DNA of 64,000 bases from Eimeria necatrix (taxonomy: Eukaryota; Apicomplexa; Conoidasida; Eucoccidiorida; Eimeriidae): positions 80,268 to 144,267 of the forward strand of contig NW_013654809.1 of NCBI RefSeq assembly GCF_000499385.1, read 5' to 3'. Each line of letters starts with the position of its first letter. Position 1 is the stretch's first letter. Position numbers and translations under genes: made by a program. The notes beneath the pieces are model-generated. The model did not search any database. It was not told where the DNA came from and worked only from the letters and a program-made list of their open reading frames with translations. Shown one piece after another: positions 56,307 through 64,000 of the stretch.

Positions 56307-57559
56307 TTGAGAATTAGACACAAGCAAATTAACGTGTGTAGCGGCTCACAGAAACTGGGCAGAAGCCCCAGGTCAAATAGCGCATCTGCTGCTGCTGCTG
56401 CTGCTGTTGCTGACTCGATTGCTGCTGCTGCGGCTGCTGCTGCGGCTGCTGCTGCGGCTGCTGCTGCTAATTCGATTGCTGCTGCTGCTTGGTTTGCCGC
56501 AGACTCTGAGCCGGAAAGGCACGCCGCAGCTGCTGTCGCAGCAGAACAGCAAGCAGCTGCCAGCAGCAGCAGCAGCAGCAGCAGCAGACAAGACAAAAGA
56601 AAAAGAAAAAGAAAAAGAAAAAGAAAAAGAAGAAGCAGCTCCTCCTAAGGCCCCCAAGGCCCGCGTTGGCAAACTTGGCCAAGCAGCAGTAAGTCTGCAG
56701 CAGTTCAGGTGTACGTACACCTCAGCTGCCGCGGGGCAACTCTGCACAAATGCGGGCAAAAACTGAAGATAAAGATCTCCGCAGAAATATAAATTTGTGC
56801 AAATGTCTTTAATTGGTCTTTTAGTCTTTTAAAAACTCAAAAAAGAAATAAATTTGGCAGCAAATGTGCCGAGAGCGGCTTGCGCGCATTTGTGGGCGCA
56901 GGTGTACAGACAGCCACGAATGGGCGCAAATAAATACTAAATGAATGCAAATAAATGAAAATAAATGAAAATTTATGAAAATTAATGCAAATAAATGGAA
57001 ATAAATCCAAATAATTGAAATTAATGCAAACAAATGTGAAGATGTGAATAAATGCGCGAGTTCTTTGCCTGCGGCTGCTGCTGCAGGAAGAAGAAGCAGC
57101 AGCTGCTGCGCCTCTGAAGAACCTGGGCAGCAAAGGCAAGCAGGCAGCAGCAGCAGCAGCGCCAGCAGCAGCAGCAGCAGCAGCAGCAAAAGGCAGCGCG
57201 CGGCAGCCCCCGAAAGAAAGTGCGCAGCAGCACAGCAGCAAAGAGCTCAAAGAAAGAGCAGCAGCAGCAACAACAGCAACAGTAGCACCAGCAGCAATTG
57301 CTGCTTCGAAGGCACCGGCAACAGCACAGGTTATTACGGAAGTCATTCCAGCAGCTGCAGCAGGAGCAGCAGCAGCAGCGCCCGCAGAAGCAGCAGCAGC
57401 AGCAGCAAAGCCGCAAACTGCAGCAGCAGCAGCAGCAGCACCGGAGAAGCTGCAGTCGCTTCGCGAAGCAGGAAAAGCAGCATCAGTTGTGTCTTTTAAA
57501 GGACTTTCTCCGCAGCAGTCTTTTTCGAGTTCGGAGGAAGGAGCAGCGGAAGCAAAAGG

Positions 57560-57592
<33 letters not shown>

Positions 57593-57734
57593 TGCTGCTG
57601 CTTCCCTCGCCAAACGGTTTGCTGCACTGCAGCAAAACAAAGGAGACTCCCAAATCTCCCCGCAGCCTTCAAGAGCTTCCACGGGGCTTCAGTACTTGGC
57701 GTCTCTCTCAAAGAAGCTGCCTTCCAGCAGTCAG

Positions 57735-57779
<45 letters not shown>

Positions 57780-57942
57780 TGCTGTTGCCGTTGCCGCTGC
57801 TGCTGTTGCTCCTGATGCTGTTAGTGACGGTGCTGCTGCTGCAGCAGCAGCAGTTAAGCAGCAGCAGCACTTACCCTCCTGCTTCTGTCGCTGCTGCTCC
57901 TCTGCTGCAGTGCGTAGACCCCGCGCTATAAAAGCCGCTGTA

Positions 57943-57981
<39 letters not shown>

Positions 57982-58280
57982 CGCAGGCATGTCGAAGCTG
58001 GCGTCTCACCAGTCTGTGAAGGGGGCCCCTGGGGCCCCGGGGGCCCCCCCAGGGGCCCCCCCAGGGGGCCCCCCAGGGGCCCCCCCAGGGGCCCCCGGGG
58101 GCCCCCAGGGGGGCTTTGGGCCCCTGCCAGGCCATTTGCTGCTGCGGACCCGCAGCTTTTCTCCCGCGCTGCTGCAGCAAAGACTGGAGAGTCCAGAAGT
58201 TCATGGGAAGCTGCTGCAGCATTCTGCTTACATGCAGCAGCAGCAGGTGCCTTGGCGGGTGCCTGAGCGGGCTTCTGCAG

Positions 58281-58312
<32 letters not shown>

Positions 58313-59020
58313 CAGCAGCAGCAGCACAGGCGCAGCGGCGGCAGCAAAGCCTTCGCCTTGTTCTCCCAGTGCTGCGGCCTCCCCTGCTGCGATATACCGC
58401 AGGAGGCGCCTCAAGTCCACAGAGCCAGCAGCAAAGCCCTGAAGCAGTGAGGGTTTAGGGTTTAGGGTTTAGGGTTTAGGGTTCAGGGTTTAGGGTTTAG
58501 GGTTTAGGGTTTAGGGCTTAGCTCTGGGGGATAGGAGCCACCGTGCTGTGAATGAGAGGCGGACGCTGGCCTTCAAGACATTCCGGTTTCTGTTGATGCG
58601 CTCCAGAGGGTTTAGGGTTTAGGGTTTAGGGTTTAGGGTTTAGGGTTTAGGGTTTAGGGTTTAGGGCTTCGGGGGTTTTGTGTTTGTGTGCAGGCTGATT
58701 TCCCAGCCCTCGCTGCGAGCAGCTCCTTCTCGCCAAAGCAGCAGCAAACCTGGACAGGGTTCAGTAAAGGGGGCCCCCAAGGAAGCAGCAGCTGCTGCTG
58801 CTGAGGGGCAGGGGCCCCCTGCTGCAGCAGCAGCAACAGCAGCAGCAGCACCAGCAGCAGCAGCAGGGTACTGGGATGCCGAGGGCAACTGGGTGCCCAC
58901 AGGAGACGGCGGGCAGCAGCAAGGGGGAGATGCAGCAGCAGCAGCAGCAGGAGACGCAGCAGCAGCAACAGGGTACTGGGATGAAAACGGCAACTGGGTG
59001 GACACTGCAGCAGCAGCACA

Positions 59021-59053
<33 letters not shown>

Positions 59054-59417
59054 CTACTGGGACGAACAAGGAAACTGGGTGAGCACAGCGGGCTACTTTG
59101 ATGAGCAGGGAAACTGGGTGCAGCAGCAAAATAATCAGCAGCAGCAGTGGGACCAGCAGCAGCAGCAGCAGCAGTGGGACCAGCAGCAGCAGCAGCAGCA
59201 GTGGGACCAGCAGCAGCAGCAGCAGTGGGACCCGCAGCAGCAGTGGCAGCAGCAGCAGTGGGACCAGCAGCAGCAGCAGCAGTGGGACCAGCAGCAGCAG
59301 CAGCAGTGGGACCAGCAGCAGCAGTGGCAGCAGCAGCAGCAGCAGCAGTGGGGAGACGGCTACGCAGGCTACTATGACCAGCAGGGCCAGCAGGGGAACA
59401 TAGAGCAGCAGCAGTAG
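52062..59417 (+). CDS. Giant Ala/Lys-rich protein with GYWDExGNWV repeats
   Basis: Eight exons: 52062-52112, 52229-52310, 52528 to about 55690, about 55761-56034, 56503-56688, 57087-57729, 57987-58446 and 58694-59417, roughly 1,850 residues. Every junction fits in phase except exon 3/4, which lies in a GGGGGCCCC tract and may reflect a misplaced splice or sequence error. The start is MEKLDSASSPRSPRAPS, then LTLEVRGFLEVFGVRTGQSS and RRSLSLSRGSSLG. Exon 3 is a long Ala/Lys/Glu region with KTPAAAAK-type units (54019-54370) resembling histone H1 tails, ending in a GGPP run. Exons 4-6 continue Lys/Glu/Ala (KEKEKEKE), exon 7 is GAPGAPP rich. Exon 8 has GYWDAEGNWV, GYWDENGNWV, GYWDEQGNWV and GYFDEQGNWV, then Gln/Trp-Asp repeats and GYAGYYDQQG. 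Function unknown; I do not recognise the family. Confidence 0.68.
56707..56722. promoter_or_regulatory. GGTGTACGTACACC palindrome, exact, intronic
   Basis: Sixteen-base perfect palindrome AGGTGTACGTACACCT, 19 bases past the exon 5 donor of the Ala/Lys-rich gene, so it lies in an intron. Confidence 0.55.
58450..58668 (+). repeat. Two (TTTAGGG)n arrays inside an intron
   Basis: 58450-58517 and about 58607-58667 are TTTAGGG arrays separated by about 90 bases of unique sequence. Both lie between exon 7 (donor GTGAGG at 58447) and exon 8 (acceptor GTGTGCAG at 58693) of the Ala/Lys-rich gene. Confidence 0.85.
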
Positions 59418-59458
59418 CAGCAGCGCCACTGCAGCAGCTGCTGCCGAAGCTGGCAGCC

Positions 59459-59508
<50 letters not shown>

Positions 59509-59609
59509 TAAGGTGCAGCCCCAACAGCAATGCTGCCACCATGTGGGGCCAATGCAACAATCAGGACTTCAGTGAAGACGGAGTCACTGGAAGCTTAATA
59601 TTAGCAGCA

Positions 59610-59648
<39 letters not shown>

Positions 59649-59774
59649 CAGGCGCTGCTGCAGCTATAGGTGCTGCTGCAGCAACAACTATAGCGATCTA
59701 CCAAAAGATAACTTGCCAATGAAGGTTCCTGGAGGCTTTTGCTGAACAGCAGCAGCAGCAAAAGCCGCACCAGC

Positions 59775-59822
<48 letters not shown>

Positions 59823-59930
59823 TGCTTTTTCAGTTCTTTATTTCCTCTATTTGCAAATGACATGTGCATGCAATTTGCTTCACTGCCAAATGATGTGAGA
59901 TGCAACTGCAGCGCCGCTGCCCCGTTTTCT

Positions 59931-59975
<45 letters not shown>

Positions 59976-60113
59976 TGCAGTTGGTCAGGCTGCTGCTGCT
60001 GCTGCTGGAGCAGTAGTCGTATTAGGTGCAGCAGGTATATCTGCTGCTGCTGCTGCTGCTGCTGTTTTATGGGGGCTCCCCGCGGGCTGCTGTGTGGGGT
60101 GTCTGCACAACGG

Positions 60114-60127
60114 GGTGTACGTACACC
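60114..60127. promoter_or_regulatory. GGTGTACGTACACC palindrome, exact
   Basis: Perfect 14-bp copy in the intergenic region downstream of the Ala/Lys-rich gene. Confidence 0.6.
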
Positions 60128-60220
60128 TGGCTCATTTGCTGCTGCTGCTGCTTCCCCAATTAGACTGGACAGCAGCTCCATTTAATTGCTGGGTATTCAA
60201 CTGGACTTTGGGGCCCCTGG

Positions 60221-60424
60221 CTAGCTAGCTAGCCAGCTAGCTAGCTAGCTAGCCAGCTATTTGGCTAGCTAGCTATCTAGCTAGCTAGCTAGGTAGCTGG
60301 CTAGCGAGCTACTTAGCTAGCTAGCCAGCGAGCCATTTAGCTAGCTAGCTAGCGAGCTATTTAGCTAGCGAGCTAGCTGGCTAGCTAGCCAGCTATTTAG
60401 CTAGCTAGTTAGCTAGCTAGCTGG
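60221..60424. repeat. CTAG/GCTA tetranucleotide array
   Basis: About 200 bases made almost entirely of GCTA units with variants (CCAG, ATTT, GCGA). Self-complementary sequence, so both strands read alike. Confidence 0.95.
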
Positions 60425-60519
60425 CAGCCACTCTGTGCACTCCTCAAGGCCGAGGTCCAGTGGTCACTTTGCTGCTCCCCAGTGGACCACCCGCGGCGCC
60501 TTTTGCTGCGCTTAAAAGG

Positions 60520-60552
<33 letters not shown>

Positions 60553-60616
60553 AAAGTAATTTGAAATAAAACAAAAGAATTTCAAAAGATACAAAAATAA
60601 GAAGCTGCATTGGCTA

Positions 60617-60905
60617 CGCTAGCTGCAGCTAGCCGCAGCTAGCCGTGGCTAACTGTAGTTAGCCGTGGCTAGCTGTAGCTAGCTGGGCTGGGGGCTGTAG
60701 CTAGCTGTGGCTAGCAGCAGCTAGCAGCGCAGCTAGCTGTGCAGCTAGAGCTAGCGGGAGCTAGCTAGGGGCAGCCGTGGCTAGCTGCAGCTAGCTGTGG
60801 CTAGCTGCAGCTAGCTGTGGCTAGCCAGCGCTTTGCGTGCCCCTGGCTAGCTGCAGCTAGCTGCGCCTAACTGCAGCTAGCTGCTGCAGTCAACCTAGCG
60901 GCAGC
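60617..60905. repeat. GCTAGCTGYR array with 10-bp period
   Basis: GCTAGC cores spaced mostly ten bases apart with CTGCA or CTGTG between. Clearly related to the array at 60221 but with a longer unit. Confidence 0.85.
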
Positions 60906-60921
60906 TAAGTGAACTGCTCCA

Positions 60922-60989
60922 CCCTAAACCCTAAACCCTAAACCCTAAACCCTAGGCCCTAAGCCCTAAACCCTAAGCCCCTAAACCCT
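60922..60989 (-). repeat. Telomere-like (AAACCCT)n array, degenerate
   Basis: About nine heptamers; the right half carries variants (CCCTAGG, CCCTAAG). Confidence 0.85.
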
Positions 60990-61416
60990 AAGCGACGCAG
61001 CTCTCAGCTGTAGAGCCCTTCAGCAGCTTTTTCGCCGCTTTTGCATTTATTTGCTTCTTCGAGCTGCAGCGCTGCAGCAGCAGCAGCAGCGGCGGAAGTG
61101 GGGCCCCGCAGTGGCGGCGAAAGAGAGGGAAGGGGCCCCTAAAAAGCAACTTTGAAGTTGAAAAATGATTAAAATGAATATTATAAATCAATTAATTGAA
61201 AGAAAGAGAGAAAATGGAGGTGTTCAGCCCGTGATCAGCTCGGGGTGCTTCCGGGTTTTGAACGCCTGTGTGTGTGGCAGCGGGAAGCGCGGACTCGCCG
61301 CCTTCTGGCGCGTTTCGGAAGCGCAAATAGATTTTAAAGATTAATTTCTTTGAATTAAATTCATTTTATTTGTTGTGAGAGTTCTGTGGCGGTCGCTCGC
61401 GGGCGCGCGCTGCTCG

Positions 61417-61474
61417 GGTGTATGTACAGCGCTCGTTGACAGCATCGACGGCGGCGCTGGGGTGTACGTACAGC
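61417..61474. promoter_or_regulatory. Two diverged copies of the GGTGTACGTACACC palindrome
   Basis: 61417-61430 reads GGTGTATGTACAGC and 61461-61474 reads GGTGTACGTACAGC, 44 bases apart. Both lose one outer C. Confidence 0.45.
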
Positions 61475-61768
61475 CGGTGTAGCGCGCGTTCTGCCGCGTT
61501 TTTGCGTTGAAATAACTTCATTTCGAGTAAAGTGCATTAAATAAAAGTGGAAAAGCGGAGAAAGACGGCGAAAAAGGGCGCTTGGGGGGCCCCGCGGCGC
61601 AGCTGCTGCTTGCGAGCCGGTGGAGATCTGCTGCTGCTGCTGCTGCTGCTGGCTTCGTTTTTGCCCGTCTTCGAGTTCTTTTTCTTCTTTAATGCAGCTT
61701 TACTGCATCTTTAACGCAGTTACTGAAGTAATGAAACGAAGAAAGCCGCGGAGTTTCCCCTTTTAAGC

Positions 61769-61801
<33 letters not shown>

Positions 61802-61965
61802 CCGGGCCACCGCCAGCGCCCTGCTAGCTCTTCTTCTTCTGCTCTTCTAACTCATGGAGACAAACAAAGACAAAAAGATTATAAACAACAAAATGAATGG
61901 TCTTTTCAAAAAGGGTTAATTCGACAAGTGAGGCGCCGCAGCCCCAGCAGCTTGGCCTGGCTTTC

Positions 61966-62001
61966 TAGGGTTTAGGGTTTAGGGTTTAGGGTTTAGGGTT
62001 T
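61966..62001 (+). repeat. Telomere-like (TTTAGGG)n array
   Basis: About five heptamers in TTTAGGG orientation, some 180 bases upstream of the next gene start. Confidence 0.9.
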
Positions 62002-62102
62002 CGCCGCTCTGCCCCCCCGCTGCGCAGCGTGCGAAGCGCAGGCCAGCGCCGCATCCTCTGCTGCTGCTGCTGCACCTGCCCTGGAGCCCTTCACGCGCCT
62101 CC

Positions 62103-62144
<42 letters not shown>

Positions 62145-62184
62145 GCTGCAGCTAGCTCTTTGCTTTCGCCTTCATTTCGGCCCA

Positions 62185-62537
62185 ATGCCAGAGTCAGCTC
62201 AAGACACCCTGGGGGCCCCCAGTGTACGTACACCCCGGGAGGGGGGCCCCCTGCCAAGTCCCAGGCAAGAAAGTTCTCCCGAAAGTCCCCACGAAGTATC
62301 GGAAGAGGGGCCCCTGGGGGCCCCCGAGGGGCCCCCGGGGGCCCCCCTGGGGGCCCCCCTGGAGGGCCCCCCGGGGGCCCCCCTGGGGGCCCCCCTGGGG
62401 GCCCCCGAGGGGCCCCCTGGGGCCCCCGAGGGGCCCCTCGGGTCCCCCAAGCCGCAGGCTGCCAGCGGAGGAAAGGCCCCTGCTGCAGCAGCAGAAGCTG
62501 CGGCTACTCAAGCAGCTGCTGCGCGGACTGTAAGCTG

Positions 62538-62576
<39 letters not shown>

Positions 62577-62617
62577 TGCTTGTGGTGTTGCTGCTGCCTT
62601 TTTCCTACTGCTGCTTG

Positions 62618-62649
<32 letters not shown>

Positions 62650-62708
62650 CATGGGGTGGTGTTTACGCTTCGGGCAGCTGAAGGAGAGACAGACGGAGTC
62701 TTGTTGCC

Positions 62709-62755
<47 letters not shown>

Positions 62756-62809
62756 AGGCGTCCAGCAGCTCCGAGCGACAAGTAAAGCGCCACCGGTCTT
62801 CGTTGAAGC

Positions 62810-62860
<51 letters not shown>

Positions 62861-62966
62861 AGCCGCACCGCGCAGTGACCTTCACTGAAGAAGTTTTTGT
62901 TGCTGAAGTCCCAATAGAGAAAAACTCCCACGTGGCCATTCCCCTCACTGAGGGAGACATAGAGCC

Positions 62967-63008
<42 letters not shown>

Positions 63009-63102
63009 GCAGCAGCGGCAGCAGCTGGGCTCCCCCAGGGGCCTCACGAGAAGCCCCTCAGACGGTGAGCAGCAGGCCTAGGCTACCCCGAAGGCCCGGA
63101 GC

Positions 63103-63136
<34 letters not shown>

Positions 63137-63399
63137 GCTACGACAGTGCTGCTGCTGCTGCCGCTGCTGCTGCTGCTGCTGCTACGACAGTGCTGCTGCT
63201 GTGCATGTGAACATCTTTGCGCTCAGGACTGCAGCAGCCAGGGGGCCCCTTCTCACCGCGGGGTTCCCCAAGGGGCCCCCTGCTGCTGTGCAGGGGCCCC
63301 TGGAACTTCGAGACCCGCCCCGTGAGGGTCTCTTCTCCGGGGCCCCTTGAGTGGTTAGTGAAGTTAATAATGTGCTGCAGCGGTTCGCGGCAGTGGTGA
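62185..63399 (+). CDS. Gly/Pro-, Ser- and Gln-rich hypothetical protein
   Basis: Exons 62185-62529 (donor GTAAGC), 62758-63064 (donor GTGAGC) and 63227-63399 (acceptor GCGCTCAG) join in phase to 274 residues. Without the last splice exon 2 would stop at 63081, giving 222 residues. Exon 1 starts MPESAQDTLGAPSVRTPREG and runs into GAPLGAPEGPP repeats from a GGGGGCCCC tract. Exon 2 has ERQVKRHRSSLK, a Ser run (AGC), then QPHRAVTFTEEVFVAEVPIE and a Gln run. RAVTF fits the RVxF docking motif for protein phosphatase 1, though short motifs occur by chance. Exon 3 ends RPVRVSSPGPLEWLVKLIMC and CSGSRQW. The hydrophobic Leu/Cys stretch between exons 1 and 2 belongs to the CTG-rich intron. The start is the first ATG before the non-repeat sequence. 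Family unknown. Confidence 0.52.
62221..62234. promoter_or_regulatory. Palindrome copy within an exon
   Basis: AGTGTACGTACACC, one outer base changed. It lies inside exon 1 of the Gly/Pro-rich gene, encoding the SVRTP segment, 37 bases after its ATG. Confidence 0.4.
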
Positions 63400-64000
63400 C
63401 GCAGCAGCAAACCCTAAACCCTAAACCCTAAACCCTAAACCCTAAACCCTCGCCGCAGGGGAAACCCCAAACCCTCGGCGGAGGCCGCGGGGGCCCCCGC
63501 TGCCCGCAAACGCGGGCAGCAGCCCTTATTTGGGTTCGCCGCAACCCCAAACCCTAAACCCTCCAAACCCCAAACCCTAAACCCTAAACCCTAAACCCTA
63601 GCTGTGGCAGCGGCGGCCTGCACTCCCGGAACACCCCTAGGGTTTACGAGGCTAGGGTTTGCGAGGGTTTGCGAGGCTAGGGTTTACGAGGGTTTACAAA
63701 ACCACAAGTAATAATAAAATGCACATTTGGTGAGACAAACAGAACAGCAAAAGAGACAAACGCACAGGGGGCCCCCAAGGGGGGCCCCCAGTGCATTCTA
63801 TACAACCCCCTAAATGAAATAGAAACAGGGGGCGCCTCCGGGGGGCCCCGGGGGTTTCTGTACCCTTTTTGGGGCCCCCTGGGGCCCCTCTTGGGGGCCC
63901 CAGGGGGCCCCACGGGTATCTAGCTGTTCCCCGGGCCCCCGGGGCTTCTGACAGTTCTCTGGGGGCCCCTTGGGGGCCCCTAAGGGGGCCCCCAAGTGGG
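63400..64000. repeat. Telomere-like arrays and GGGGGCCCC tracts
   Basis: AAACCCT arrays at 63410-63450 and 63544-63601, a degenerate TTTAGGG-like block with TTTACGAGG and TTTGCGAGG variants at 63638-63695, then GGGGGCCCC tracts from 63765 to the window end. No gene is supported. Mixed orientation and decay argue against a chromosome end. Confidence 0.75.

Larger units (their letters stand above)
59418..62184. other. Intergenic repeat-rich stretch
   Basis: CAG tracts, two CTAG arrays, two telomere-like arrays and three palindrome copies. ORFs are repeat translations. A minus-strand segment near 61300-61215 (FPLPHTQAFKTRKHPELITG then stop) looks protein-like and could be a last exon, but nothing upstream supports it. 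Confidence 0.45.
44258..63200. repeat. CAG/CTG trinucleotide repeat field
   Basis: Dozens of (CAG)n or (CTG)n tracts of about 6 to 20 units. Long ones are at 44260-44291, 48833-48886, 49090-49120, 49438-49482, 50063-50111, 51088-51144, 51295-51333, 52141-52181, 57735-57773, 59460-59506, 59777-59820, 59936-59972, 62107-62142, 62712-62756 and 62812-62858. Within supported exons they read as Ala (GCA), Gln (CAG) or Ser (AGC). In introns the orientation varies. Because GCA/CAG/AGC and their complements contain no stop, all six frames stay open across them. Confidence 0.95.

Noticed and set aside
63410..64000. Window end as a true telomere
   Set aside because: The heptamer arrays are short, in both orientations, degenerate, and followed by GGGGGCCCC sequence rather than a long uniform array.
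1..64000. CRISPR arrays, tRNA or rRNA genes, and transposon proteins
   Set aside because: No spaced direct repeats with unique spacers, no cloverleaf with conserved tRNA boxes, no rRNA stretch, and no reverse transcriptase, integrase or transposase motif was seen on either strand. Weak or diverged elements could still be missed by eye.

Overview
The window looks like nuclear DNA of a coccidian apicomplexan, most probably Eimeria. The signs are dense CAG/CTG trinucleotide tracts that become Ala, Gln and Ser runs in exons, interspersed TTTAGGG/AAACCCT heptamer arrays, intron-containing genes with GT..AG borders, and a histidyl-tRNA synthetase with an N-terminal leader suited to the apicoplast. 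No bacterial, viral or transposon gene was recognised.

Layout. Bases 1 to about 39,500 are almost free of CAG repeats (a repeat-poor segment). They carry an Sfi1-like centrin-binding repeat protein (+, 2732-6292), a PHO80/P-type cyclin with a long N-terminal extension (-, 12402-9468), an ATP10-like ATP synthase assembly factor (-, 22339-21435) head to head with the organellar-type HisRS (+, 23098-25752), a 2.6 kb degenerate tandem array (26935-29515), ribosomal protein eL8/L7a (-, 31928-29944), VPS29 of retromer (-, 35818-35060) head to head with a CHCHD2/CHCHD10-like twin CX9C protein (+, 37002-38226), and a three-exon gene I do not recognise (-, 39786-38747). Long stretches between them show no gene I can support.

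From about 44 kb to the end the window is a repeat-rich segment. It holds eIF5 (+, 44342-46395), a poorly resolved minus-strand gene with an exact tandem exon duplication (49790-47005), a short minus-strand ORF (50286-49900), a very large Ala/Lys-rich eight-exon gene ending in GYWDExGNWV repeats (+, 52062-59417), and a Gly/Pro/Ser/Gln-rich three-exon gene (+, 62185-63399). Among them lie telomere-like arrays in both orientations, GGGGGCCCC tracts, CTAG arrays and a recurring perfect palindrome GGTGTACGTACACC.

The most interesting items are: (1) four candidate box C/D snoRNAs in one intron of the eL8 gene, three of them a tandem family whose terminal stems differ but still pair, with guides matching conserved SSU and LSU rRNA; (2) the GGTGTACGTACACC palindrome, four exact and four near copies, all between 50.4 and 62.3 kb; (3) the Ala/Lys-rich GYWDExGNWV protein, which carries telomere-like repeats inside an intron; (4) an eIF5 intron that is stop-free and a multiple of three. 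Exon borders were derived by hand from splice consensus, reading phase and family conservation. No database search or RNA evidence was available.
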